This document shows, piece by piece, positions 1 to 7,696 of a stretch of DNA of 64,000 nt (positions are counted from its first letter, which is position 1; each line of letters starts with the position of its first letter). The position numbers and the translations under genes were made by a program. The notes beneath the pieces are model-generated. The model saw only the letters and a list, made by a program, of their open reading frames with translations, did not search any database and was not told the origin of the DNA. The DNA lies in NCBI RefSeq assembly GCF_018130545.1, contig NZ_JAFCKF010000004.1, forward strand, positions 755,501-819,500, given 5' to 3'. This DNA is from Bradyrhizobium tropiciagri (GTDB taxonomy: Bacteria > Pseudomonadota > Alphaproteobacteria > Rhizobiales > Xanthobacteraceae).

Positions 1-497
1 ACGGGGGCCGTTGCGCGCCACTGATCCGGGGCGCCGTCAACGGATGGGCCGTAGCTCAGGCGGATGTCGCGCGCGCATGCTGGCTCGCATAGCCCCGGCC
101 GGTTGTGCCGTCGCCCGACGTCCGCCACCTCGTGCCGCATTGGCCTGGCGCGACGACGAGACGTGTCGTCCGCTCAGGCGGGCGGTGTGTCCAGGTAGAG
201 GCGATGCGGCGCGCAGAAGGGCTGAAATAAAAGAACGCTACACCGAGGACTGCGTGCTGTACGGCCCGCCCGGTACCTTTGGGACCAGCAGCGGCCCTGA
301 AAAATCTGCCGCGTCGCGTGAAATGAAGTAGAGAGTGCGGTGTATGTAGAGACGTTGCCGGTCAGTGCTCCGAGCGGCTAGTCGAAGGGCTGGCTTGGGG
401 TTTGCGGGGCTGGGATCTGAAGTTGCATCACTCGGTTACGATTTCAGGCGGCGCCGCGCTGGCGGCGCGCACGAGATGGCCTGTTCGTCTTGTCCGG
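1..497. other. no supported gene at left edge
   Basis: Open frames here are short, arginine and proline rich, and have no recognisable domain or ribosome binding site. No frame reads in convincingly from the left edge. The stretch could be decayed coding sequence or the flank of a gene outside the window. A short run near 52-66 resembles the 5' end of a tRNA but has no matching D arm, anticodon arm or T arm. Confidence 0.5.
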
Positions 498-959
498 ATG
501 GCGTACGGTCTCGCAATCGCTTGCTCCCTCAATGGCTTCACGCCGCAACGGGCGGCGGCGCAGGTGCCGTTCTCGCCGTTTCAACCGGTGCGACAAAGAG
601 AGACTGCCAAACCGCTTGCGCGCGACGTCAACGGTCCGCCGACGGTGAGCCAGCGGCTCGACGGCACCGCGTTCTTTGTCGATGATCTCGGCCACATGCT
701 GACCGCGCGTCATGCGGTCGCGGACTGCGCCCGTATCATCGTGAACAAGGAGGGCCGGTCCGTCGCGGCGCGCGTGGTGCGCGCCTGGCTCAATCCGGAC
801 GGCACCGTCGAGCGCGTCACGTTTCCTGCGTTCGATGACGCCGGCGCGACCGAGGACCTGCGCACCATCCTGAAGCGCGGCAATGTCGGCGAGGCGCCGC
901 CGCCGGAGATGTTGCAGCCGCTGAACCTGCGCTTCTCGCTCAATCTGCGTAAGCCCTGA
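498..959 (+). pseudogene. truncated trypsin-like protease fused to TonB-like C-terminus
   Basis: From the ATG at 498 the product is 153 residues. It has a signal peptide-like start (hydrophobic residues 3-14, AAAQ near 19-22) and a proline-rich linker. Residues 56-95 then look like the first strand pair of a trypsin-fold protease, with GTAFFVDDLGH and LTARHAVADC, where H72 would be the catalytic histidine. The sequence switches abruptly near residues 90-97 to a block (NPDGTVERVTFP, PPPEMLQPLNLRFSL) that resembles the C-terminal domain of TonB-family proteins. The catalytic Asp and Ser regions of the protease are absent, so it cannot be an active serine protease. The frame is open across the join. 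The likeliest origin is an in-frame deletion or recombination between two genes. A TTG at 402 could extend the N-terminus. I label it a pseudogene, but an expressed chimera is possible. Confidence 0.5.
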
Positions 960-1046
960 GCGGTTGGTAGCGCTCGCGAAGCGAGAGCCCGAAATCCATC
1001 GAGCGGTATTTCGCGCCAAGCTGCACGGAATGCTGGACAAACTCGC

Positions 1047-1235
1047 CGTCGTCCCGGCTAGGGCCGGGACCCATTACCCCAAATGCGCGTTGTTGCGCGA
1101 TGTTGGGGTCACAATTTCGTTCACGATGAAATGCGGTAGTTAGGGATCCCTTGGCCTTCGCTAGGACGACAACGAAGAGTCCCGTTTGCAATGTCCGCCG
1201 CGAAGTATGGGTCCCTGCTTTCGCGGGGACGACGC
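1047..1235. repeat. palindromic intergenic repeat (GTCGTCCCGGC family), copy 1
   Basis: The left module reads cgtcgtcccggc...gccgggacccat and the right module reads atgggtccctgctttcgcggggacgac. They are inverted relative to each other, with a degenerate middle module near 1144-1171 (ggatccc...ggacgac). The same modules recur at 28841, 33045, 36846 and 47135. This copy ends 15 bp before the HiPIP start codon. Confidence 0.8.
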
Positions 1236-1249
1236 ATGGGGTGAGCACC

Positions 1250-1507
1250 ATGGCCAAACAACAACCCGGTCGTTCGCGCCGCACTTTCATCGGCACTGCC
1301 ATCGCCGGACTTCCCGCAACCCTTCTGCTGCACAGTGCCTGCGCCTCCGACAAGATGACAAAACCGCAGGCCGAATATCAGGACACGCCGAACGGCATCT
1401 ACTCCTGCGGCCTGTGCACGCTGTTCGTCGCGCCCGACGGCTGCAAGGTGGTCGAGGGTGTCGTCAGCAAGGACGGCTGGTGCAAGGCCTTTGCTCCGGT
1501 GGATTGA
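1250..1507 (+). CDS. high-potential iron-sulfur protein (HiPIP), Tat-exported
   Basis: This 85-residue protein is a small periplasmic electron carrier with one [4Fe-4S] cluster. The N-terminus has a twin-arginine signal (SRRTFIG at 9-15) followed by a hydrophobic stretch to about residue 30. The mature part keeps the four HiPIP cluster cysteines at 53, 56, 65 and 78 in the order CxxCxxF...C...GWC, plus the aromatic residues that usually pack the cluster. HiPIPs usually shuttle electrons from bc1 to terminal acceptors or act in iron or thiosulfate oxidation. Which applies here is not visible. The ATG at 1250 is chosen because it places RR directly ahead of the hydrophobic segment; upstream in-frame codons lie inside the repeat. 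The ribosome binding site is weak. Confidence 0.88.
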   Translation: MAKQQPGRSRRTFIGTAIAGLPATLLLHSACASDKMTKPQAEYQDTPNGIYSCGLCTLFVAPDGCKVVEGVVSKDGWCKAFAPVD

Positions 1508-1510
1508 GTT

Positions 1511-1533
1511 ACCCTCCCCTTCCAGGGGAGGAT
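1511..1533. terminator. hairpin between convergent genes
   Basis: CCTCCCCT and AGGGGAGG form an 8-bp GC stem with a 3-nt loop, between the convergent HiPIP and ScfR-type genes. There is no clear T-run, so it may be a bidirectional terminator or one arm of a short repeat. The same type of stem recurs near 62640. Confidence 0.45.
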
Positions 1534-1545
1534 AAGAAAACCAGC

Positions 1546-2988
1546 CTACAGCTCCCGCGCATTCGAGAATGCGAACGACGATACCCGCCGCGTGGTTTCG
1601 TCGAGGATCAGGGTGCGCGTGATCGGCGGCTCGGCGCGCTGGCTGCAATTCTCGCGCTCGCAGAGCCGGCAGTTGACGCCGATCGGGGTGCCCTCGACCT
1701 TCTCCAGATCCATGCCGGTCGCATAGACGAGCTTGGCTGCATGACGGATCTCGCAGCCGAGCCCGATCGCAAAGCGCGGCTGCGGCTGCGGATAGGGCGC
1801 CACCGGCCTTCGCACCATTTGCGCGATCGAGAAGTAGCGCGTGCCGTCCGGCAGCTCGATCACCTGGCTGAGCAGGCGGTCCGGCATATCGAAGGTCGAA
1901 TGCACGTTCCAGAGCGGGCAGGTGCCGCCGAATTTGGAGAACGGGAAGGTGCCGGAGGAAAACCGTTTCGACACGTTGCCGGCATTGTCGACGCGCAGCA
2001 GGAAGAACGGCACACCGCGCGCGTTCGGCCGTTGCAGCGTGGTGAGGCGATGGCAGACCTGCTCGAAACCGGCGTTGAAGCGCTGCGCCAGCACATGGAC
2101 GTCGTAGCTGAGCGCCTCGGCGGCGGAATGAAATGCCTGATAGGGCATCATCGCGGCCGCCGCGAAATAGTTCGCGAGCGTGATGCGGTAGAGCCGGCGC
2201 GCGGTGTCGTCGAGCGGACCGGCGCGGCTGACGATCGCATCGATCGCGGCGCCGCATTCGACAAAGCCGATCTGCAGCGCAAGCTGGAAGCTGCGGCCGG
2301 AGCTGTCGACGAGTTCGGAGATCAAGAGCTGCCGGCGATGCCGGTCGAACCGGCGCAGCGTCTCGCGCATCACGTCGACCGGCATCACGCGGCAAACGAT
2401 CGAGTGCTTTTCCCGCAGCCGCGTCGCCAGCGCCGTGAACAGGCCCTCGGTCGGTACGTTGAGTTCGTCGCGCAGGTTCTCCGCCGCGGTCTCGAGCTCC
2501 GGAAAATAGTTGCGGTTGGCCTCGATCAGGTCGCGCACCCGCTCGATCGGATTGGCGTCGAACTGCGAGCCCTCGCGGTCGGCCATCTGCGCCGCGACCA
2601 GCGTCTCGCCGCGGCGCGCCTCGGTGTAGGCGGCGTAGAGCCGTTGCAGCGCATGCGTCACGCCGGGGCAGAGCTCGGCGAGGTCGCGCAGTTCCTGCTT
2701 CGGCAGGTCGATCTGCCGGAACAGCGGATCGGAGAAGATCTCGTTGAGTTCCGCGAAGAATCGGTCCTCGTCGGCGGTGGCAAGGTCGCGCAGGTCGAGG
2801 TCATAGGTCTCGGCCAGGCGCAGCAGAATCTGCGCTGTGACCGGGCGCTGGTTGCGCTCAATCAGGTTGATGTAGGAGGGCGAGATGCCGAGCCCCTCGG
2901 CGATCTGGGTCTGCGACAGTCCCAATTGCTGGCGGATTCGCCGGAACCGCGGGCCGACGAACAGCTTCTTTCCCGACTCGCCCGGCAT
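1546..2988 (-). CDS. XRE-family regulator of ScfR/RamB type (DUF2083)
   Basis: The protein has 480 residues. Residues about 12-70 form a helix-turn-helix of XRE/Cro type (LGLSQTQIAEGLGISPSYIN, then ERNQRPVT). The middle, about 160-330, matches the ImmA/IrrE-like region of short-chain fatty acyl regulators, and the C-terminal half matches DUF2083. The last 60 residues carry a cysteine group, CRLCERENCSQ, as in RamB, PrpR and ScfR proteins, which control glyoxylate and propionate metabolism in response to acyl-CoA. No HExxH is visible, so peptidase activity is unlikely. The ATG at 2988 has AGGA 8-10 nt upstream. The gene is divergent from DUF4170 and convergent with HiPIP. The target genes are not identified by context. 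Confidence 0.85.
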   Translation of the reverse strand: MPGESGKKLFVGPRFRRIRQQLGLSQTQIAEGLGISPSYINLIERNQRPVTAQILLRLAETYDLDLRDLATADEDRFFAELNEIFSDPLFRQIDLPKQELRDLAELCPGVTHALQRLYAAYTEARRGETLVAAQMADREGSQFDANPIERVRDLIEANRNYFPELETAAENLRDELNVPTEGLFTALATRLREKHSIVCRVMPVDVMRETLRRFDRHRRQLLISELVDSSGRSFQLALQIGFVECGAAIDAIVSRAGPLDDTARRLYRITLANYFAAAAMMPYQAFHSAAEALSYDVHVLAQRFNAGFEQVCHRLTTLQRPNARGVPFFLLRVDNAGNVSKRFSSGTFPFSKFGGTCPLWNVHSTFDMPDRLLSQVIELPDGTRYFSIAQMVRRPVAPYPQPQPRFAIGLGCEIRHAAKLVYATGMDLEKVEGTPIGVNCRLCERENCSQRAEPPITRTLILDETTRRVSSFAFSNAREL

Positions 2989-3007
2989 GGCAGACTTCCT
3001 GACCTAT

Positions 3008-3046
3008 TTTATGACAAAATTTACAAAATGACATTTATTACAAGTT
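3008..3046 (-). promoter_or_regulatory. AT-rich repeat region upstream of ScfR-type regulator
   Basis: Immediately upstream of the regulator start, the sequence turns AT-rich and contains imperfect direct repeats (gACAAAAT, tACAAAAT, then gACATTtattACA). ScfR, RamB and PrpR proteins often bind AT-rich sites near their own promoters. Promoter or autoregulatory operator function is an inference from position and composition. Confidence 0.35.
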
Positions 3047-3228
3047 CAGATGTTACATGACATCACCAATAAAAAACAAGGTATCTATACGAACTTCGCC
3101 TTTTAGCGTTTATCTGCTGACACGCACTTCGCGATGCTCTGTCAAGAATGTCGAATTGGAGCAGGCTGCGAGGATCGGAATTCAGGCGGCTGGGCAAAGG
3201 CAGCCTTACTTTTTGAAGGAGACTGACG

Positions 3229-3438
3229 ATGAGCAAGGGCAGCAATTTCTGGGTGATCGGCGGCGAGTTCGGCTCGATGAACTTCCACAAGCTCGTCGAA
3301 GGCTCGGCTCAGGTCCGCGGTCCGTTCAAGACCCGCAAGGAAGCCGAAGAGTGCTGGAAGGAAGTCTCCGAAGAGAGCCGCCACAAGGCCGGCGTGCGCT
3401 TCTCGATCGTCGAGGAGCCGTCGCGGGTTTCGGCGTAA
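3229..3438 (+). CDS. DUF4170 domain protein
   Basis: This 69-residue protein is preceded by a strong ribosome binding site (GAAGGAG, 8-10 nt before ATG). The sequence NFWVIGGEFGSMNFHKL followed by GPFKTRKEAEECWKEVSE matches the small DUF4170 family, which is common in Alphaproteobacteria and has no known function. It has no signal peptide or membrane segment. It is followed by a convincing intrinsic terminator, so it is probably a monocistronic, well-expressed gene. Confidence 0.85.
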   Translation: MSKGSNFWVIGGEFGSMNFHKLVEGSAQVRGPFKTRKEAEECWKEVSEESRHKAGVRFSIVEEPSRVSA

Positions 3439-3496
3439 CCGCCAAAATTATCGACGTCAGAATTATCAAAGCTAAGAAAACGTCCAAGGACGGCGG

Positions 3497-3533
3497 CCCC
3501 ATCCGGTTCATCCGGGTGGGGTCGACCGTTTTT
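3497..3533 (+). terminator. intrinsic terminator after DUF4170
   Basis: CCCCATCCGG and CCGGGTGGGG pair over 10 bp (one G-U) around a 5-nt TTCAT loop. A run of five T follows seven bases downstream. Confidence 0.75.
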
Positions 3534-3664
3534 GGGACAGCGCCAGGGCTTTTGATCTGGGGATAAGTGGCGGCCTAAGTGCTTGGGAACCAACGTCCTT
3601 TGCGGACGTCATGGTTGCTGATAGGTTAATGCATAGGAAACCCGTCAGTACGAGGCCGTAAGGC

Positions 3665-4240
3665 ATGTCCGATCCGCAGAACACCGGCAGCGAGGCACGC
3701 GAGATGCGGCCGACGCTGCGAGAGGCGCTGCGGCGGGCGCGGATCGAGGCGGCCGACCGAACCGGCGTCGTCGTTGAATTGCGCGATGCCGAGGTGGCGC
3801 GGCTCGAGATCCTCAACGACGCGCTCGATCCGCTGTTCGCGCAGGTGCCGGAAAAGGTCGATCTGTTCGACCGCGGCATCAGCCAGGGCGAGACGCCGCG
3901 GCTGTGGATCGACGTCGTCGCCCATGTGCTGATGGGGCGCGACAAGCGGATCTACCGCTTCGTGCAGGACACCCGCTTCGGCCGCATCGTGCTCGCCGAA
4001 TCGCACGACGTGGCTGCGATCGTCGATGCTGTCACCGACTATGTTGCGCGCCGCATGATCGAGCGCGAGCATGCGATGGTGGCAACGCCGCTGCCGGTGG
4101 CCGAGCCGCCGGCGCCGCCGCCCATGCCTGTGGCGCCGCCGAAGCGTCGCGGCGGATTCGGCATGTTCGTGCTCGGCTTCGTCCTCGGGGCGCTCGCGCT
4201 ATTCGGTCTCGCGCTGCTGGCGAGCTTGCAGAACTACTGA
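3665..4240 (+). CDS. conserved hypothetical protein with C-terminal membrane anchor
   Basis: The protein has 191 residues. Residues 1-135 are hydrophilic and mixed helical/charged. They are followed by a proline-rich linker (VAEPPAPPPMPVAPP, about 140-157), a KRRGGFG basic stop and one hydrophobic segment (MFVLGFVLGALALFGLALLA) at the C-terminus. That architecture suggests a cytoplasmic domain tethered to the inner membrane by a tail anchor. I do not recognise the soluble domain. A repeat element and the glycine-rich-tail gene follow on the same strand about 100 bp downstream. Confidence 0.75.
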   Translation: MSDPQNTGSEAREMRPTLREALRRARIEAADRTGVVVELRDAEVARLEILNDALDPLFAQVPEKVDLFDRGISQGETPRLWIDVVAHVLMGRDKRIYRFVQDTRFGRIVLAESHDVAAIVDAVTDYVARRMIEREHAMVATPLPVAEPPAPPPMPVAPPKRRGGFGMFVLGFVLGALALFGLALLASLQNY

Positions 4241-4242
4241 AG

Positions 4243-4317
4243 CATGATCCGGAAAAGTGCGAAGCGGTTTTCCCTCGCGACAAACGCGGAACGCGTTTGC
4301 GCGGAGATCATGCTCAG
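4243..4317. repeat. intergenic palindromic repeat with GCATGATC / GATCATGC ends
   Basis: The element opens with AGCATGATCCGGAAAAGTG and closes with GGAGATCATGCT, so its ends are inverted copies. The interior includes a second small palindrome (AACGCGGAACGCGTT). This type of element is scattered through Bradyrhizobium and Rhodopseudomonas intergenic regions. A partial end (GGCATGATCCGGG) also occurs near 34849. Confidence 0.7.
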
Positions 4318-4340
4318 ATAATGGAAGGGGCGGGGGCATC

Positions 4341-5120
4341 GTGGTCATAACACCTGCCTCGGCATTCTTCGGCGTCCTGGCGGCCGCCGCGGTGGTCGGC
4401 AGTGCGGTGCTGTTCGGCAAATGGCAGACGTTGCGCCGTGCCGAATATATCCGCACCTTCAAATGGCCGGCGGGCTTGTTGGCCCGGCTCGAAAAGCATC
4501 ATCCGGGCTTCGCCCGCAAGGACAGCGCGCTGGTGTCGCGCGGTCTGCGGCAGTTCTTCCTGGCCTATCTGATGAGCGGCAAGCGCTACGTCTCGATGCC
4601 GTCGCAGGCGGCCGACGACCTCTGGCACGAATTCATTCTCTACACCCGCGAATACGACGCGTTCTGCCGCCGTGCCTTCGGCACCTTCCTGCATCACACG
4701 CCGGCGGTCGTGCTGGTGAAGGAGCGGCGCCGGAGCAATGAGGGGCTGCGGCGGGTCTGGTGGTACTGCTGCAAATACGAGAACATCGATCCGGTCAGGC
4801 CGACGCGGCTACCGCTGCTGTTCGCGCTCGATGCCAAGCTGAACATTCCGGGCGGCTTCATCTATCACACCGACTGCGAGGCCCTGCGCCGCAGCGGCAT
4901 TGCCGACAGTCCCTATTGCGGCGGCGATTTCTCGGACTCGTCGATCGACGGCTCGTCGGCGGGGTTCGGCGATTCCGGCAGCGATGGAAGCCATGGCGGC
5001 GATGGCGGTGACAGTGGTGGCCACGGCGGCGGTGACGGAGGCAGCAGCGACGGCGGAGGTGGCGGCGACAGCGGAGGCGGTTGCGGCGGTGGGTGTGGCG
5101 GCGGCGGGGGCGGGGATTAG
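4341..5120 (+). CDS. GRDP-like protein with glycine/cysteine-rich tail
   Basis: The product has 259 residues from the GTG at 4341, which lies 10 nt after GAAGGGG. One N-terminal membrane segment (residues 5-20) is followed by a domain with DDLWHEFILYTREYDAFCRRAFGTFLHH. This resembles the glycine-rich-domain-protein (GRDP) fold, with W/H and H-rich motifs. Residues about 195-259 are low complexity Gly, Ser and Asp, ending in GGGCGGGCGGGGGGD. The function is unknown. The tail, with isolated cysteines between glycines, resembles tails of TPM and TIGR04222-type membrane proteins. The stop codon overlaps that of the convergent phosphoesterase by 3 bp. The ATG-less start makes the N-terminus slightly uncertain. 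Confidence 0.72.
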   Translation: MVITPASAFFGVLAAAAVVGSAVLFGKWQTLRRAEYIRTFKWPAGLLARLEKHHPGFARKDSALVSRGLRQFFLAYLMSGKRYVSMPSQAADDLWHEFILYTREYDAFCRRAFGTFLHHTPAVVLVKERRRSNEGLRRVWWYCCKYENIDPVRPTRLPLLFALDAKLNIPGGFIYHTDCEALRRSGIADSPYCGGDFSDSSIDGSSAGFGDSGSDGSHGGDGGDSGGHGGGDGGSSDGGGGGDSGGGCGGGCGGGGGGD

Positions 5121-6004
5121 GACAGTCGGATTTGCCTGATCTCGCGAATGCCGTCGTGACTGCCGAGGCCGCGCACGGTCTGCTCGCAGCGCCACGCGTT
5201 GCCATCACGCTCGATCGAGAACAGATTATAGGCCGCTGCTGGATAGTGCTTGCGCGCCAGCGCGGACGCCGACGGCACGCCGATCGCGGGGATCTTGCGC
5301 TCGGGGCCGTCGAACCACATCGTCGAATGAATGTGGTCGTGACCATGCAACACCAGCTCGACGCCGTGCCGCTTGAGCAGCGCCAGCAGCTGACGCGAAT
5401 CGGTCAGCCGCTTGGCGCGGCCGTCGGAGTGCAGCGGGTGATGCACCAGCAGGACGCGGAAGGCGTCCTCCCGCGACAACTGCGCGAGGATCGCGTCAAG
5501 CGCTGTGAGCTGGGCGTGGCCGAGCCAGCCGGTTGCCATCAGCGGCGGCGTCGGCACCGCCGAGGAGACGCCGATCAGCGCCACCGGGCCGCGGCGGCGC
5601 ACGAACGGAAAATGCGTCGCGGCGCCGTCGGCGTCGCCGCGCAGATAGTCGCTGAAGTGGCTGACGAAGCGATGCTTGGTTGCGCGCACATAGGCGTCGT
5701 GGTTGCCCGGGACGATAGTCACACCGGTGGGATCGCCGACGCCCTCCAGCCATTGCCGGGCCGGGTTGAACTCGGCATCCAGCGCCAGGTTGACGAGATC
5801 GCCGGTCACGGCGACATGGTCCGGTTGCTGCGCCTGCATGTCCGACACCAGTGCGTCGAGCACATCGCGGCGGTGGTATTTGTGACGGTTGCGCGTCCAG
5901 TTCAAATAGCCGAAGGCGCGCTTGCCGGCGAGGTCGCGCAGCCGCGCCGCCGGCATCGGCGGCAGGTGCGGGTCCGACAGGTGCGCGAGGCGGAACGCCG
6001 CCAT
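5117..6004 (-). CDS. calcineurin-like metallophosphoesterase
   Basis: This 295-residue protein carries all the dimetal phosphoesterase motifs: DPH (about 11-13), GDLVN (about 71), GNHD (about 103), HHPLH (about 200) and GHDHIH (about 235). The fold hydrolyses phosphomono- or phosphodiesters using two metal ions. The substrate is not deducible, but cAMP-type class III phosphodiesterases and UDP-diacylglucosamine enzymes share it. The ATG at 6004 follows GAAGGGA. Longer in-frame extensions have repetitive DPCFDPCIDPC sequence and are unlikely. It is divergent from the Nudix gene. Confidence 0.85.
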   Translation of the reverse strand: MAAFRLAHLSDPHLPPMPAARLRDLAGKRAFGYLNWTRNRHKYHRRDVLDALVSDMQAQQPDHVAVTGDLVNLALDAEFNPARQWLEGVGDPTGVTIVPGNHDAYVRATKHRFVSHFSDYLRGDADGAATHFPFVRRRGPVALIGVSSAVPTPPLMATGWLGHAQLTALDAILAQLSREDAFRVLLVHHPLHSDGRAKRLTDSRQLLALLKRHGVELVLHGHDHIHSTMWFDGPERKIPAIGVPSASALARKHYPAAAYNLFSIERDGNAWRCEQTVRGLGSHDGIREIRQIRLS

Positions 6005-6163
6005 CAGGCAATTCCCTTCGGATTGTCCGCGAAAAGTGGCCGGCAGCCGGTCATGTCGTGCTATCCCGAACGTCGTGCCCTGTATTGGCAAGAGCTGCGC
6101 AGCCGCGCAAGGATCAATGCAAGGATCAAAGCACGGATCAAACACCGAGATGTCGAGGGTTCA

Positions 6164-6652
6164 GTGACGATCCTGCTGGATTTACGCAAGCGCTACGAGC
6201 CGCAGATCAGGTGGGTGTTTCATTTCTACTGGCGGCTGGTCCGCAGCATGACGCTCGGCGTCCGCGCCGTGGTGCTCGATGCCGACAACAAGGTGTTCCT
6301 GGTCAAGCACAGCTACGTCCACGGCTGGTATCTGCCCGGCGGCGGGGTCGAGGTCGGCGAGAGCTTTATCGAATCGCTGCGGCGCGAGCTGGAGGAGGAG
6401 GGGCGGATCGAGCTCGTCGGAGAGCCGGTTCTGCACGGCATCTTCCACAACAGCCACGTCTCGCCGCGCGATCATGTCGCGGTCTATGTCGTCAGGAACT
6501 ACCGGCAGGACCGCCTGCCGGAGCCGAATCGCGAGATCGTGGCCTGCGGGTTCTTTGATCCGGCCAATCTGCCTGACGAGACCACCCCCGGGACGCGGCT
6601 GCGGATCGCCGAGGTGCTCGAGGCCAAGCCGCCGCCGGCGACATGGCGGTGA
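6164..6652 (+). CDS. Nudix hydrolase
   Basis: This protein of about 162 residues has a Nudix box at roughly 63-87: GGGVEVGESFIESLRRE then LEEEGRIEL. The catalytic REL-EE core is intact, but the late conserved glycine position holds Arg (EEEGRI), a variant common in small stand-alone Nudix proteins. The substrate, some nucleoside diphosphate linked to another group, is unknown. GTG at 6164 is chosen because GAGGGT precedes it and no ATG lies in frame before the domain; the spacing is short. The promoter would lie in the 160 bp shared with the divergent phosphoesterase. Confidence 0.8.
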   Translation: MTILLDLRKRYEPQIRWVFHFYWRLVRSMTLGVRAVVLDADNKVFLVKHSYVHGWYLPGGGVEVGESFIESLRRELEEEGRIELVGEPVLHGIFHNSHVSPRDHVAVYVVRNYRQDRLPEPNREIVACGFFDPANLPDETTPGTRLRIAEVLEAKPPPATWR

Positions 6653-6691
6653 TGGACCGCGCCCGCGCCAGATGCTATCCCGCGCCCCACA

Positions 6692-7204
6692 ATGACCGAA
6701 CTATCCCTGACCATCCTGCCCGAGACCCCGAAAGACGCCCAGGCGATCGAGCGCCTGCATGAGCGCACCTTCGGGCCTGGCCGCTTCGCGCTCAGCGCCT
6801 ACCGGCTGCGCGAGCATGTCGATCATCTGCTCGATGTCTCCTTCACCGCGCGGATCGGCACGCTGCTGGTCGGCTCGGTGCGCCAGCTGCCGATCATCAT
6901 CGGCGATACGCCGGCCCTGATGCTCGGGCCGTTGACGGTCGAGCCGCCGTTCCGCAGCCGCGGCGTCGGCCGTGCGCTGCTCGAGCGTGCGATCAACGAC
7001 GCCCGCGCCAAGGGCCACCGGCTGATCGTGCTGGTCGGCGACGAGCCGTATTATGCGCGGGTCGGCTTCAAGCCGGTCCCGAAGGGGCGGATGACGATGC
7101 CGGGCCCCGTCGACTACAGTCGTGTGCTTGTCATGGAACTGGTCGACGGCGCGTTCGAGGGCGTATCCGGGCCGATCCAGCCGGACTGGAGCAAGGCGAT
7201 CTGA
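6692..7204 (+). CDS. GNAT family N-acetyltransferase
   Basis: The 170-residue protein has the acetyl-CoA binding motif RSRGVGRALLERAI (about 88-101), preceded by the LGPLTVEP strand and followed by VGDEPYYARVGFKP. This order is typical of YhbS-like GNAT proteins. The acceptor substrate is unknown. It lies 39 bp after the Nudix stop on the same strand, so the two may be cotranscribed. Confidence 0.85.
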   Translation: MTELSLTILPETPKDAQAIERLHERTFGPGRFALSAYRLREHVDHLLDVSFTARIGTLLVGSVRQLPIIIGDTPALMLGPLTVEPPFRSRGVGRALLERAINDARAKGHRLIVLVGDEPYYARVGFKPVPKGRMTMPGPVDYSRVLVMELVDGAFEGVSGPIQPDWSKAI

Positions 7205-7317
7205 CATTCCTGCGAGCGTCGCGGGAACGGTTGCGCACCTTCGGAAACTGAAGCACAGTTGAGGCAAGCGCCGGGACAAGACCGGCGCATGTCATATCAA
7301 CAGGGAGAGTGTGCGCC

Positions 7318-7635
7318 ATGATCAAGGTCAGTGTGATGTATCCGAACAATCCAGGCGCACGCTTCGATCACGATTATTATCGCGACAAGCATATGCCGCT
7401 GGTGAAGGCGCGGCTCGGCGACGCCTGCAAATACTACACCGTGGACAAGGGGCTCGCCGGCGGCGCCCCGGGAGCGCCCGCCACTTATGTCGGAATGTGC
7501 CACATCTTCTGCGACTCGGTTGAGGCCTTCGGGGCCGCCATGGGCAAGCACGCCCAGGAGATCATGGGCGACATTCCGAACTACACTGATCTGCAGCCGG
7601 TGATTCAGATCAGCGAAGTCGTCGTCGGCCACTGA
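7318..7635 (+). CDS. EthD family protein
   Basis: This 105-residue protein begins MIKVSVMYPNNPGARFDHDYYRDKHMPLV, the hallmark of the EthD ferredoxin-like (dimeric alpha-beta barrel) family. The DxxYYxxKHMPL motif is intact. EthD is named for the ethyl tert-butyl ether degradation cluster, but most homologues have no assigned reaction. The ATG follows CAGGGAGA at good spacing; the GTG nine bases earlier is less likely. A strong terminator follows. Confidence 0.88.
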   Translation: MIKVSVMYPNNPGARFDHDYYRDKHMPLVKARLGDACKYYTVDKGLAGGAPGAPATYVGMCHIFCDSVEAFGAAMGKHAQEIMGDIPNYTDLQPVIQISEVVVGH

Positions 7636-7657
7636 CCGGCGCGGACGTTAGAAGGTG

Positions 7658-7696
7658 ATCCCTCTGCCGCCGACGGCAGAGGGATACGCTTTTTTT
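7658..7696 (+). terminator. intrinsic terminator after EthD gene
   Basis: A 12-bp perfect stem (ATCCCTCTGCCG with CGGCAGAGGGAT) and a CCGA loop are followed within five bases by seven T. The T-run overlaps the stop codon of the convergent TonB receptor gene. Confidence 0.9.

Noticed and set aside
52-130. tRNA-like start (GGGCCGTAGCTCAGGCGG)
   Set aside because: It has no pairing D stem, anticodon stem, T loop or acceptor 3' half downstream.
11-331. Open frame of 106 codons at the left edge
   Set aside because: Arg/Ala/Pro-rich composition, no domain and no ribosome binding site.
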